Positions 46,098-55,921 of a stretch of 64,000 bases of DNA are shown here, in pieces. A model generated the notes under the pieces. The model was not told the DNA's origin and searched no databases. It saw nothing but the letters and a program-made list of their open reading frames with translations. The first letter of the stretch is position 1, and each line of letters begins with the position of its first letter. Source of the stretch: Dimorphilus gyrociliatus (lineage: Eukaryota; Annelida; Polychaeta; Dinophilidae). The translations under genes were made by a program, and so were the position numbers. The stretch is taken from contig CAJFCJ010000035.1 in assembly GCA_904063045.1 (NCBI GenBank), positions 1 through 64,000 on the forward strand, given 5' to 3'.

Positions 46098-46920
46098 GGG
46101 GTCGGGAAAAAACGTCCTTGGGAAAAAACGTCCCAGGGCGGGAAAAAACGTCCTAATTGTTGGGAAAAAACGTCCTATGCCTGGCTAAAGATATACTTGG
46201 CATAATTATTTATACTTATAATCAGAAATGTTTTTCTCTTTGCAGTTTATTTCATTTATAGAATAAAATATTAATATTTTTGAAGAAAGGGATATGTATT
46301 GTGATGTTTTTACCAGTTTTCTCTGAATTATGTAATGCTATTAAAAGAGAAATGAGTTATTTCCTTGTCTTGCCTGTAAGTGAAAGATAAATTTTGCATT
46401 TCTTGGCATATTTTCAGGCTAATTTGTTTTTTAAGCATTGAAACTCTGGTATTGATTTAGTTTATTGAATATTACAAGATTATACATTTTTTAAGAACAC
46501 TTCTTTCCAGTGAGTTATTATTTATAATTTTTGTATAGGCAGCCATATTTGATAGTTGATTCAATTAATCTATTCAAAATAATTCTCAGTGTCTTAACAT
46601 ACTTTTTACTTTATTCTAGTAAGTTTTAAACTTTGTATAACATTCTTAGCTTTTTTCATTTTTAATACATTTTAATAAACATATATTCATTATTAATTAT
46701 TATATTCTCAGTATATTGCCATTGGTTCCCAAAATAGAGCAATCTTTTTTAAAATTCAAATATCTTTTCCCACTACTTGTTTTTCCCAACCTTGGGACAT
46801 TTTTTCCTAACCTTGGGATGTTTTTTCCCACACTGGGACGTTTTTTCCCACCCTGGGACGTTTTTTCCCAGGGACGTTTTTTCCCAAGGACGTTTTTTCC
46901 CAAGGACGTTTTTTCCCATA
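46098..46920. mobile_element. non-autonomous MULE-like element D
   Basis: The ends are inverted arrays of GGGAAAAAACGTCC: four copies on the left (46104-46175) and eight reversed copies on the right (46776-46919, the innermost degenerate). The roughly 600-bp interior has no gene. A clear target duplication was not found. It is inserted between the decayed element E and the NLR gene. Confidence 0.7.
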
Positions 46921-47138
46921 CTCGTGCAAATGGAAACTTGCAAGATAGTTTGTAATATTTTATCAAACTGTGTGTTAGTTTTTTACAATTGAAAAGATGT
47001 TTTAGTTTTGATATTTTTTTCACATTTTCAATTATCTCTAGAGGATTTAATTTTAAGAAAGATAATTCAGGATGTTGGCTAAAATCCAATGGTAATAGCA
47101 GTGTCCTGACACTTATTCATGTATTGCAAAAATTTACA

Positions 47139-48878
47139 TTAAATAGAAAAGCATTTTATTAAAATATTCCAATTAACATTTGTATCAAATAGTTTGACAT
47201 TTTTCAAATTTTTCTCAATACTTTGAAACAAAATGACTATTTCATAGTCATTCAATGTTTCATGTTTTAAAATTAATTTTGTATTTGTATTCAAACCTCT
47301 CTGTAAAATTTCTTTTATATTGTCACTAAAGCTAAGATTTTTTTTAGCAATTTCATTTTTTTGCAAAATAGTTTCAAAAGTTGATGGAGATTCGTCTTTG
47401 ATAAATTCCATTACATTAAATATACAAATACTATCCATTTCTTTGAAAAGATCTTTTGTAAAACCAAAAAAATTTTGTAACCAATAAAAGACACTTTTTG
47501 TATTTGTAAACTTTTGAATTAGATATTTAGTAGCAAAAAATTCTTTGAATGATTCATCATAAAATTTTAATTGCTTTCTATCTGATGAGTAAGGGAAAAT
47601 TTCTGCCACATCATTCAGATACATGTTAACAAATGATTCTTCTTTCCAGTCTTCATCTAAAATTATTTGGGATTTAGAAAGATTTAGAAAGCACATTTCA
47701 TAGAATTTATAAAAATTATTATTGTTTTGTGAACTTGTGATGAATCCAGCCTTTTTTTGCATTGTATCAATTAATTCATTGTATAAATCAAAGAGATTTC
47801 TATCACATATAGTTTCTTCCCTTTTAAACCAAGTTTCAACAATTACCATTGCTAATTCTGGGATTTGACACAAATTTTGTATTTTTCTATATCTTTTCAA
47901 AATTGTGTTTATGAATTGACATTCTTTATTATTATTTTCCACATAACAATTTCTGTTCTTAGCATAACTTTTCAGAAATGACTGAAATTGAACAGTATTC
48001 CATCCCATTAGTTCAATTACAATGTCGTATGTACATTTAATCTGGTTTGCTCTACAATTTCTAGACCATATTACTGTTTGAATATTGCAATGTGAATCAT
48101 GGATAAAATTGTAAAATTGATGGCCCTGAAGATGGAATTGATCGCCTCCATCCAGAAATAGTATGACATCTTGTCTTCTTTCAGAAAATATTGATTGAAC
48201 TATACTTTCAGTAATATAAGGAATATTTTTGAAATTTTGTAAATATATTTCCTGATAGATATTTCTTTCATGGCTGATTTTATTCAAATTAACAAATATT
48301 ATCAACTTTTCTTTATCAACATTCCATTTTTTATTTGCCCATTTATATATTAAATATTCAAATTGAAAACTTTTACCAATTCTTGCTTCTCCTTGAATTA
48401 AAATTTTCTTGAAACCTTTATAGAATATATGATAAAAGTTATTATAATTGATGTCTGCTAAATCAAGATCATCATTAAAAAAGTTACTATCTATTATTTC
48501 AAAACATGCTTCTGTGTTATGTTGTTTGGCTTGAATATTTAAAAACTCTTTTTTTCTCTCCTGTTGAGTATCATGAATGAGAGTTTTCCAAATTTTTTCT
48601 CTATCCTTAATACATTCAGCTAGTAAACTGGCTTCTGAATTATTCAAGTAGTTTACGACATCAATTACATAACCCAGTGGTTTATTCTCAAGAATATTCA
48701 ACTCAATTGCCAATTTTCGCTCTTCACATTTGAGGATTTCTGATCTATCCATATTTGAATTATGATGTAAATTTTTAAAATTTTCCTGGTTTTTGTATAA
48801 TTCTTTAATATCATTCTTATATAATTGAAAAGACAATTTTCCCAAAAAATCCATAATTCTATTATCAACAAAATCCAT
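47139..48878 (-). CDS. NACHT domain protein (NLR), N-terminal exon
   Basis: The frame has 579 residues. Residues 5-100 are helical and could be a death-fold (DED-like) domain, inferred only from pattern. The NACHT domain follows, with Walker A GEARIGKS (163-170), Walker B VILFLDGGDQF (about 238) and a C-terminal helical part (FYDESFKEFFATKYLIQKF). The frame ends as LRR-like sequence begins. NLRs are cytosolic sensors of microbial or stress signals. The LRR part is probably 43882-44940, now separated by elements D and E. The start is uncertain because a Tc1 fragment abuts the 5' side at 48911. Confidence 0.8.
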   Translation of the reverse strand: MDFVDNRIMDFLGKLSFQLYKNDIKELYKNQENFKNLHHNSNMDRSEILKCEERKLAIELNILENKPLGYVIDVVNYLNNSEASLLAECIKDREKIWKTLIHDTQQERKKEFLNIQAKQHNTEACFEIIDSNFFNDDLDLADINYNNFYHIFYKGFKKILIQGEARIGKSFQFEYLIYKWANKKWNVDKEKLIIFVNLNKISHERNIYQEIYLQNFKNIPYITESIVQSIFSERRQDVILFLDGGDQFHLQGHQFYNFIHDSHCNIQTVIWSRNCRANQIKCTYDIVIELMGWNTVQFQSFLKSYAKNRNCYVENNNKECQFINTILKRYRKIQNLCQIPELAMVIVETWFKREETICDRNLFDLYNELIDTMQKKAGFITSSQNNNNFYKFYEMCFLNLSKSQIILDEDWKEESFVNMYLNDVAEIFPYSSDRKQLKFYDESFKEFFATKYLIQKFTNTKSVFYWLQNFFGFTKDLFKEMDSICIFNVMEFIKDESPSTFETILQKNEIAKKNLSFSDNIKEILQRGLNTNTKLILKHETLNDYEIVILFQSIEKNLKNVKLFDTNVNWNILIKCFSI

Positions 48879-48910
48879 TTTATTAGATGAATCATATACT
48901 TAACCTCATC

Positions 48911-49365
48911 CTAATCCTGCATAAGCAGGTTGTCTGCCTCAAACATTGGAAATAGCTTCTCCTCAATTATTTCTTGGTATAAATTGCTATCCATATACCC
49001 ATTATATAACTTTATAGCTCTTGTCCCATCAGCTTTTATACACCCCCATATTGATATTGATGAATTTGCTGTACAAACAGCTTTTTTGGTGTATTTTGGA
49101 TCATACTGTTTATGACTCCCCCTATGGACCCAAATTCTCCTTTTTGGATACAATTCAATCTGACTTTCATTGGAAAATATAATTTTGTTTACATCTTCTT
49201 GACTCTTATTTAACATAGACAAACAAAAAGATTTTCTATTTCTTGCATGGCAAGGTTTTAGCCCTGGCTTACTTGTCACAACATAGCGTTTAAGGTCATT
49301 TTCTTGCAAAATCTTTTTGCATGCCGATAGAGAAATTTTGGAACCTAATCCTGAATGTTTAAGCT
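48911..49365 (-). mobile_element. Tc1-like transposase fragment, catalytic half
   Basis: The minus frame codes the middle of a Tc1 transposase: RYVVTSKPGLKPCH, the first catalytic block IIFSNESQIELYPKR (Asp changed to Asn) and SISIWGCIKADGTR. It ends at NLLMQD, the second catalytic Asp. An out-of-frame start (GLGSKISLSACKKIL) lies at 49310-49360. Both ends are truncated and no inverted repeats were seen. Confidence 0.75.
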
Positions 49366-49369
49366 ATGC

Positions 49370-49616
49370 CTTGCAAATCTATCTTCCCAGATACTCCTAT
49401 CAAGTTTAACCTCAGCTATATATTTAAACTAACAAAATCCATCAGTTACATGAAATTATTATAATTATACAAAACAATGGTATTAGTTAAGAAAGTCATT
49501 TTCAGAGTCATCCACAGCTATGCATAAATATTCTGATATTTTAAATGGTTTTAAAATTTGATCAACATTTATCAGCCAACATTCTTCTTTGTTTCTTTCC
49601 ACTCTTTGCCCCTTTA
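49370..49616. other. short AT-rich spacer
   Basis: No coding or repeat signal was recognised. It ends at the 3' side of the ITIH-like frame. Confidence 0.5.
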
Positions 49617-50591
49617 TTAAGTTGTTATCAACATCAATTGAAATAGACTTTGATCCAATTTTCCCATCAGATTGAACTTCTGAGTGAAAATTAAATTTTT
49701 TTTCCCAATATCACCAATAAGTCCATCCATTTGTTTATAATCTTTAGGTGAAAGTTTAAAACTTACATCCAAGTGAATTTCAGATAAAGAGTGGATAGAC
49801 TTTTGTATTTGAATTATATTCCCTGGATATACTAAAGATTTTATAAAGATATGATTTCTAGTGATCAAATATTCAAATTTTTTTGACTTAAAAGTGAATT
49901 TTTGCAAATCAGCTATCCAGTTTACTGGTTGTTCATTGTCAAAAATGATATTATTTGTTGAAATTGTAATTCTTCCAGAATCAAATTTGAAAATAATCCT
50001 ATGCATGTAATGATCATCAATAAGCTGTCCATAAACCTGTATTCCATTTAAACTAAAACCAGCAATGTATAAATATTCTCCAGGTGAACCAGTGATATCA
50101 TAACATAGAGACTTAGTCATCTGACTGGGATAATCCACAACCATTTGTTGAAAATGTGAATCCCCCCATGCAAAAGACCATGGATCGCCATTAGGTGTAA
50201 AATACATCGGAATATCAACACTGAACACAAAAGAGTTGGCTGCAGCTCAAATTAGTCTCATCAATACTGACTTTGCAGAGCCAACTTTAGTTACAACAAT
50301 ATTATCTATACCATATTCAGGGAAGACATTTTCAGTTTTATCTAAAGTTGCTTTATCAGGATTAGAGAGGCTATAACTAAAATAATATAAAATATTAACA
50401 TTAACTCTTTGATTTCTCTCTCCTGAGAATAATTATGAAATTATTTTGTTTTTCATTTACAAAACTTTGGAAATAGTGCTTACTTGCAATTCCATTGTGA
50501 ATTTCCAGTATTAATGAAAACACTTTTTGATGATGATTCCATACTTGAGATTTCAACCTTCATGTAAAATAGATTATCTTTATCATAGTCT
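49617..50591 (-). pseudogene. ITIH-like C-terminal fragment
   Basis: Minus-strand exons at about 50591-50485, 50383-50235 and 50228-49617 code the C-terminal domain of inter-alpha-trypsin inhibitor heavy chains: a GD.HF motif (GDPWSFAWGDSHF), LCYDITGSPGEYLYIAGF, and GIQVYGQLIDD, then beta-rich sequence. ITIH proteins are secreted matrix or hyaluronan-binding proteins. The VIT and VWA domains expected upstream are missing; an LTR and LRR junk lie there. A stop sits near 50257 and the tail ends early, so it looks like a truncated gene. Confidence 0.6.
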
Positions 50592-50755
50592 AGACAAGAA
50601 AATTAAAAATATGTGTAATGTAATGACAAGATTTTAATTACATATATTATTGCCAATGGACTTCTCTCATATTAAATTTTTGTATGATGCAACATTTTTT
50701 AACTTTTAAATTTATTTAGTAAATCTTCTTTGTGATATTAAATGCCCTTAATTGC

Positions 50756-51127
50756 TGTACAACTTTGGTTATATTTTACATGCTTGAACTCTATTATTTT
50801 ATGCAACTTATACATGTACATCTTAAAACCTACGCCAGAAAATGCTATAACATTGGCCAAACATAAGTCTGATTAGTCAGCTTGAAGACTCATCTTTAAT
50901 CACCAATAAAGGTTTGCCCAAGTTATAATTTAATTAACTTGCCTAGGGTGTGGCCAAGTTATAATTCAATTAACCTTCCTAAATGTTGAACCTTGTAACA
51001 TCCTGTTACTAAAGATAAATATGAACTACACATTTCGGCAACTGTAAAGTGATTATTGGATGTCAGAGGCAAACCTCAAAGTATATAAATCCTCACTATT
51101 CTCATTTGGCATGCAGCTTCCATCTTA
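50756..51127 (+). mobile_element. LTR family 1, 3'-truncated copy
   Basis: This matches 1707-2070 of the palindrome LTR from the first TG. It stops abruptly within GCAGCTTCCATCT, where NLR LRR sequence begins. Confidence 0.8.
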
Positions 51128-51490
51128 ATAATTTAGAATACCTAAATTTTCAAGGATGTCAAATATCTAAGGATATGAGTGGAGAATTTGGAAAATTTAT
51201 TGGAAATCAAACAAAACATAGAAGATTGGACTTTTCTGGTTTAGATTTGAGTGGGTAATTGGGAAAAAATTTATTTAGTAATATCACAGACAAGTTTTGT
51301 AATTTAGAATACCTATATTTTAAGGGATGTCAAATATCTGAGGATATGAGTAGAGAATTCGGAAAATTCATTGGAAATCAAAAAAAACTCACGGAATTAG
51401 ACATTTCTGGTTTAGATTTGAGTGGGCAATTGTGAAAAAAGTTATTTGTAATATCCCAGGCAAATTTTGTAATTTGGACTCTCTGGATTT
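51128..51490 (+). pseudogene. displaced LRR units of the 58-63 kb NLR
   Basis: About two 171-bp LRR units (LEYLNFQGCQISKDMSGEFG, LFSNITDKFCNLEYL) are nearly identical to those at 58161-61200 but lie on the other strand. Stops occur at 51256 (CAA to TAA) and 51435. The left border is the LTR breakpoint. It is a small copied or translocated piece of the LRR array. Confidence 0.8.
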
Positions 51491-51539
51491 TTTCACATAA
51501 ACTATCACAGTTGTAAATAAAAGAAGTTGTGCATGTAGA

Positions 51540-52370
51540 TATAATTATATATCAATACTTAAACTTTAGATTTGGGGGTTCATTAGAAGGACTTTTTTTT
51601 TTAGGAATTGGACTGGTGCAAATATAGAAGTACTTATATTTCATTTTTAGTGGTGTAACCTTAACAAGACTTTTTTTGTAGTGTTAGCTTTTAGTACTTT
51701 AGAAAGAAATTCCTGCAATTACAATACAGCAAAGTACAAATATTATGCAGTTGACAGCACACAATTCAACTTTAAGGAATGATATTTTGGTTTATGAAAG
51801 TGACAAAACCAGAGGAAAGGAAGTAGATAAGTATCTTATTAAAATATATGAATTAATGTTGAGAATTAAGGGTAGTGAAGCCAAGATTGATGGTAATAGC
51901 TTTTTGAAGGATGTGGTAGAAAACGGCCATAAATCTATGGTTTTACCTTAACCTTAACCTAGCCCTTGTTTTTGCCTAAACTTTTTCTGGCATTCAAGAT
52001 AAGGCTGTGGTAAAGACAATTGTAAGTCTTTTAATTGATGCTAATGAGAAACCTAATATTACTTTGCTGAGACTTTATTCTAGTAGCAGAGATACTTGGG
52101 CATTTAAGAGGAACTTTCAAACTGCTTGTGAATTGAACCTTTGGGACACAGAGGAGAAAAGAATTCGAATGCTGAGAAAATACAGAACTGAAACAACCAG
52201 AGATGTTATTGAAAGCTTACCCTCCAGGTCTACTGAATATGAAATTTGGGATGCATTGGATGAAGAAGTCAATCCAAATCCTATGGCTTTTAAAAAAGAC
52301 AGATTGAACAGTTTAATGATGAAACTGTTCAAAGTATTGTTAGAAGAAGTAAAGAGATTGTAGAAAATGC
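51540..52370 (+). mobile_element. LTR family 2 end plus gag-like frame
   Basis: 51540-51740 resembles the iterated part and the end (CCTGCAATTACAATACAGCA) of LTR family 2. It is followed by 51745-51951 and 52007-52363, which together look like a Ty3-type gag: CELNLWDTEEKRIRMLRKY, a YEIWDALDEEVNP block and a helical N-terminus. The frames are separated near 51955, where a CCCTAA-rich end word is inserted. No nucleocapsid or pol follows. Confidence 0.55.
51918..51990 (+). repeat. CCCTAA-rich element end
   Basis: GTAGAAAACGGCCATAAATC is followed by ACCTTAACCTTAACCTAGCC. It is similar to 30340 and 34044 and splits the gag-like frame. Confidence 0.35.
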
Positions 52371-52599
52371 AAAGAAAAAATGTACCACCATACAAGAAGG
52401 TAAATAGTATCCAATGCAAATTTGTAATTCAAAAACAACCCATTTCAAGGCTCATTTTTCTAGTACATAATTTATCATGTACAATTTTATCACTTTACTC
52501 CAATCATCTATCTAAAGTTGCAGTTCCCAGCCTAAGCCATCATTATATCTTAAATGTCACAAGTCCAAATTCTCCAAGAAGAGAATGAGGAGAATCAGA

Positions 52600-53225
52600 A
52601 CTGCAGTAATTTACACTTTTTGGGGATATTCATCCTTCTTCAGGTGAGAGAGGAAGGTATTTGAAAAAAACTATATAAAATAAGATTATTGTATCTTTTT
52701 GATTCATATAGTATAGACCATTGGTCAAAATTCTTAGCGGTTTTCTATTGGCTGTTGCCACAACATCTTGTTTTTTTAAATATAGTAAATTTCTTGTTTT
52801 GCATTTAAGTTATTAAATAATTTTGTACTAAAACTATTATCAACTGGCAGAAATTCTTTGGAATGAATGCCTTAAACTATCTTGAAAATGTCAAGAAAAG
52901 GTGAATCTTATCACAAATCATATTTAAGATAAGATAAAGAAGGAAGAGATTTTTTATATTGATATAATAAACAAAAAGAAATGACAGATCTTCAAAGAAT
53001 TACTTATATGCCAATTTTTCTTTTTTTATTGGATATTATCAAAAATGGAGAGAATGATATTTTCATGAAAATAACATTTGAAATATTCAAGAAAAATATT
53101 TATACTATTAACCTTTTAGAAAGATTTCTTGAACAGTTTCATATGATATTTTGCTACTCCATGCCATTGATTCATCAATTTTACCTTTTCCCAACTTACT
53201 TGAAATTATTGGTGTATTCACCAAT
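52600..53225. other. AT-rich stretch, one unassigned frame
   Basis: A frame at 52981-53229 has no recognisable domain. Nothing else was seen. Confidence 0.45.
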
Positions 53226-53229
53226 ATAA

Positions 53230-53420
53230 CAATTGTTGTAAATGGATGATGGAGAATAATCTACACTTATGTCTACTATTTTTCCATCAGCAGCAATTTA
53301 AACTGGATTAATATAGGCTTTAATTTCTCCTATTGTAAACTAGACAACTGCTAAATGAAACCATTTGTTATATAAGTCAAAATTCATGATTATAACTGTG
53401 GATTTTTTATGAGTTCTATC
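53230..53420 (-). pseudogene. LamG/jelly-roll-like fragment
   Basis: The minus strand reads NFDLYNKWFHLAVV, then GEIKAYINPV and IAADGKIVDISVDYS with two internal stops. W.HLAV followed by K.YINP resembles a laminin-G-like or concanavalin-like fold. It is a single exon-sized relic with no partner exons recognised. Confidence 0.3.
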
Positions 53421-53569
53421 TATAAATTTGGTTGTATAAATGTCTTATCCTTCACTCTAAACAAAAAAAAGATTTGAGCATAACTCTACCAAATGCTTGT
53501 GTACATTAGTGACCTAGATGTGTACAATGTAAAAATTAAAAATCACCAAAATTTTTGATGAAATACTAT

Positions 53570-54370
53570 ACTGTAATAGTATTGAGCAGCGCTCTGCATA
53601 CCCAAGATACAACTTTTAACTACTTCTAAAGTTAGTTGTTAATAGACTTTTACAACTTAACTTGAATATTTAACTAATTATCATAAACGTAATATATAAT
53701 CAATATTACTTGTTTTTATCATATTTTACCTATATTTTGAAATTGTAGATTGTTGAATAGTATCAAATATACAATACTTTTATAGATAACCAAATGCTTT
53801 TGTTTTTGCCATAAAATCTATTTTACACTACAATATCTCATTTTTGTGATATATAAGAACAGCATTATGCTGACTTTTGTCTATTTTTGTGTGTTGGACA
53901 ATCCAAGTTCTACCAAAAATTGTTACATCTTATGCAATTTTCTGACCTACTCAAAATATAGAACAACAAATCTCCAGAATAAAGAAAACGTAACAATTAT
54001 GGAAGCATATTTGGACTTTCCTTTATCTTAAATGCTACTTTTGTTTGTCTGTATATTTATGATCTGTGAACCATCAACTATTGGAAAGGTATATAAACCA
54101 TGCAAATTTAACAGTAGACAGTTCAGTCTTATAACTGTCAGCTTGTTTAGAACTAGAAACTTGTTTACTCAATAAATATTCTTTGAATGAAATACTGGCA
54201 TTGTGTTTATTAATTTTTTGAGAAGTTTCATTTTTTTAAGACTATCTGTGGACAAACTTGAAAGGTTCTTTTTGTTTGACTACTATGGTAAATTGGTAAA
54301 TAATTGGAAAGGACAAATTTGATCGTGATGAGCTAGAAGTTCCAACAATTACAATTCAACAAAGTACATT
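53570..54370 (+). mobile_element. LTR family 2, fullest copy
   Basis: About 800 bp: a U3-like part shared with the palindrome centre (8060-8640), TATA-like GGTATATAAACC at 54091, AATAAA at about 54173, and a U5-like part shared with 27640 and 55040. It ends near ACAATTACAATTCAACAAAG. No internal region is attached. Confidence 0.6.
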
Positions 54371-54374
54371 TAGA

Positions 54375-55030
54375 AAATTATTATTAGTTTTTAAGGGTAT
54401 TTAATACTTTTGTCTCTTTTGTAGCATTTTCCATAAAAGCATTCCTAAAGTATATATATCCTTCTTTTCTCCACAGTTCTCCTTAATATACAATTCCTTT
54501 ATGGATAAATAAATCTTGAAATTATTGGGCTGAAAAAGATGATAATGTAAAATTTAATCTACTGATTTTCCATAGATTATAAATACTCAACTTGAACAAC
54601 AATATCCATTATTGAAAATTGTCCATTTAGACAAAAGTTATGTCTATGAATTGAGGAAATTGAATGTAAAATTGTTGAAAAACATTTAAAATATTTATAA
54701 TCTCTATAAAATTCATATGTTATATGAATTCCAGAAAATTTGTTTGTCCTGAATAAAATTAGATGATAGTTTTCTTGATTTTTTAGGAAACTTAAAACTA
54801 GAAGAGAGGAAAAAAAATATATTTTTAAAAAATGATTAAAAATGTTAATTCTTTTTTTTTTTATTTTACAATTCTGAAACCATTCATTTCTTGCATTTTT
54901 CAATAAATTCATCCTTTTCAAACAAAACAAAATATTTTACTTGATAAGTGAAATGAAGACATGTAATTGAACAATTAACCTCTTTCTAGCAGATTTGACC
55001 TTAAATTTTGTAATGGTATTTGTTATCTCT
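54375..55030 (-). other. unassigned frame, AT-rich
   Basis: A minus frame 54930-54577 (117 residues) ends in a Cys-containing stretch (YFKCFSTILHSISSIHRHNF) that might be an extracellular exon. No family was recognised. The rest is AT-rich without signal. Confidence 0.3.
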
Positions 55031-55039
55031 TGAAAAGTG

Positions 55040-55800
55040 TGGTTTGTTGTATTGTAATTGTGGGAATTTCTGCTTCTTCAGAACAGTATTCGTCCTTTCC
55101 AATCATTTATCAATTTACCAAAGTACTGGTCCAATTAGAACCTTTCAAGTTCATCCACAAATAGTCTTAACAAATGTAATTTTGGTAGAAATAATTCAAC
55201 AAAATACCAGTATTTCATCCAAAGAATATGTATTGAGTAAATGAGTTTCTAGTTCTAAACAAGTAAGTTTAAACAACCAGTTAATGGTTAAAGAACTGAA
55301 CTGACAAGCTGAGGAAATGCATTTACTTTTATACATTTTCCAAAGCTTGGGTTCAAGTGGTCAAAGGATTACAAAGTTGAAATCTGATAGTCTCATAATT
55401 CTCATGTAACAAAAATATGAAAGACTGTTATATCACACATATAAAATATAATGCTAAGATTAGGGCCACATGCCAAACATGTGCCACAGCACACAGGCCT
55501 GTCTCATCAGCATCTGGTGTTTGACCTGAATCTTTTCCATGTTCTTTGTTCCTTTGTTAATTCCCAAATAGCCACCATCTGTTACAGTGAAAGAGTCTAT
55601 TTCTTACGAAATAGAGTTCTTTCTAAAGTACTAAAAGCTAACTCTACAAAATAAAAGTCTTTCTAAAGTTCCACCACTATAATTCCTACGAAATATAAGT
55701 ATTTCTATAGTTGCACCAGTCTAATTCCTATAAAATAGAAGTCTTTCTAATGTACCCTTATATCTAAGTGCACAAAAAGACAAGATATAGGGATTTATAA
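55040..55800 (-). mobile_element. LTR family 2, reversed copy
   Basis: 55040-55280 is the reverse of the U5-like part of 54145-54365. 55400-55800 is the reverse of 29755-30130, with iterated TTTCTAAAGTTCCACCA / AATTCCTACGAAATA words. It lies just downstream of the broken receptor paralogue. Confidence 0.6.
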
Positions 55801-55921
55801 TTGAACTTAGAGGTAAAATTGTAACCATTATCCATTCAAATTCATAATTTTCCACTGGAACTTTTGAAAATTGAATTAAAAAATGTAAATAACAAATAAT
55901 TAATCATTTTCTATAAAATGT

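Noticed and set aside
46776-46919. CRISPR or minisatellite
   Set aside because: The words are reversed copies of those at 46104-46175 and bracket an interior, so they are element ends.
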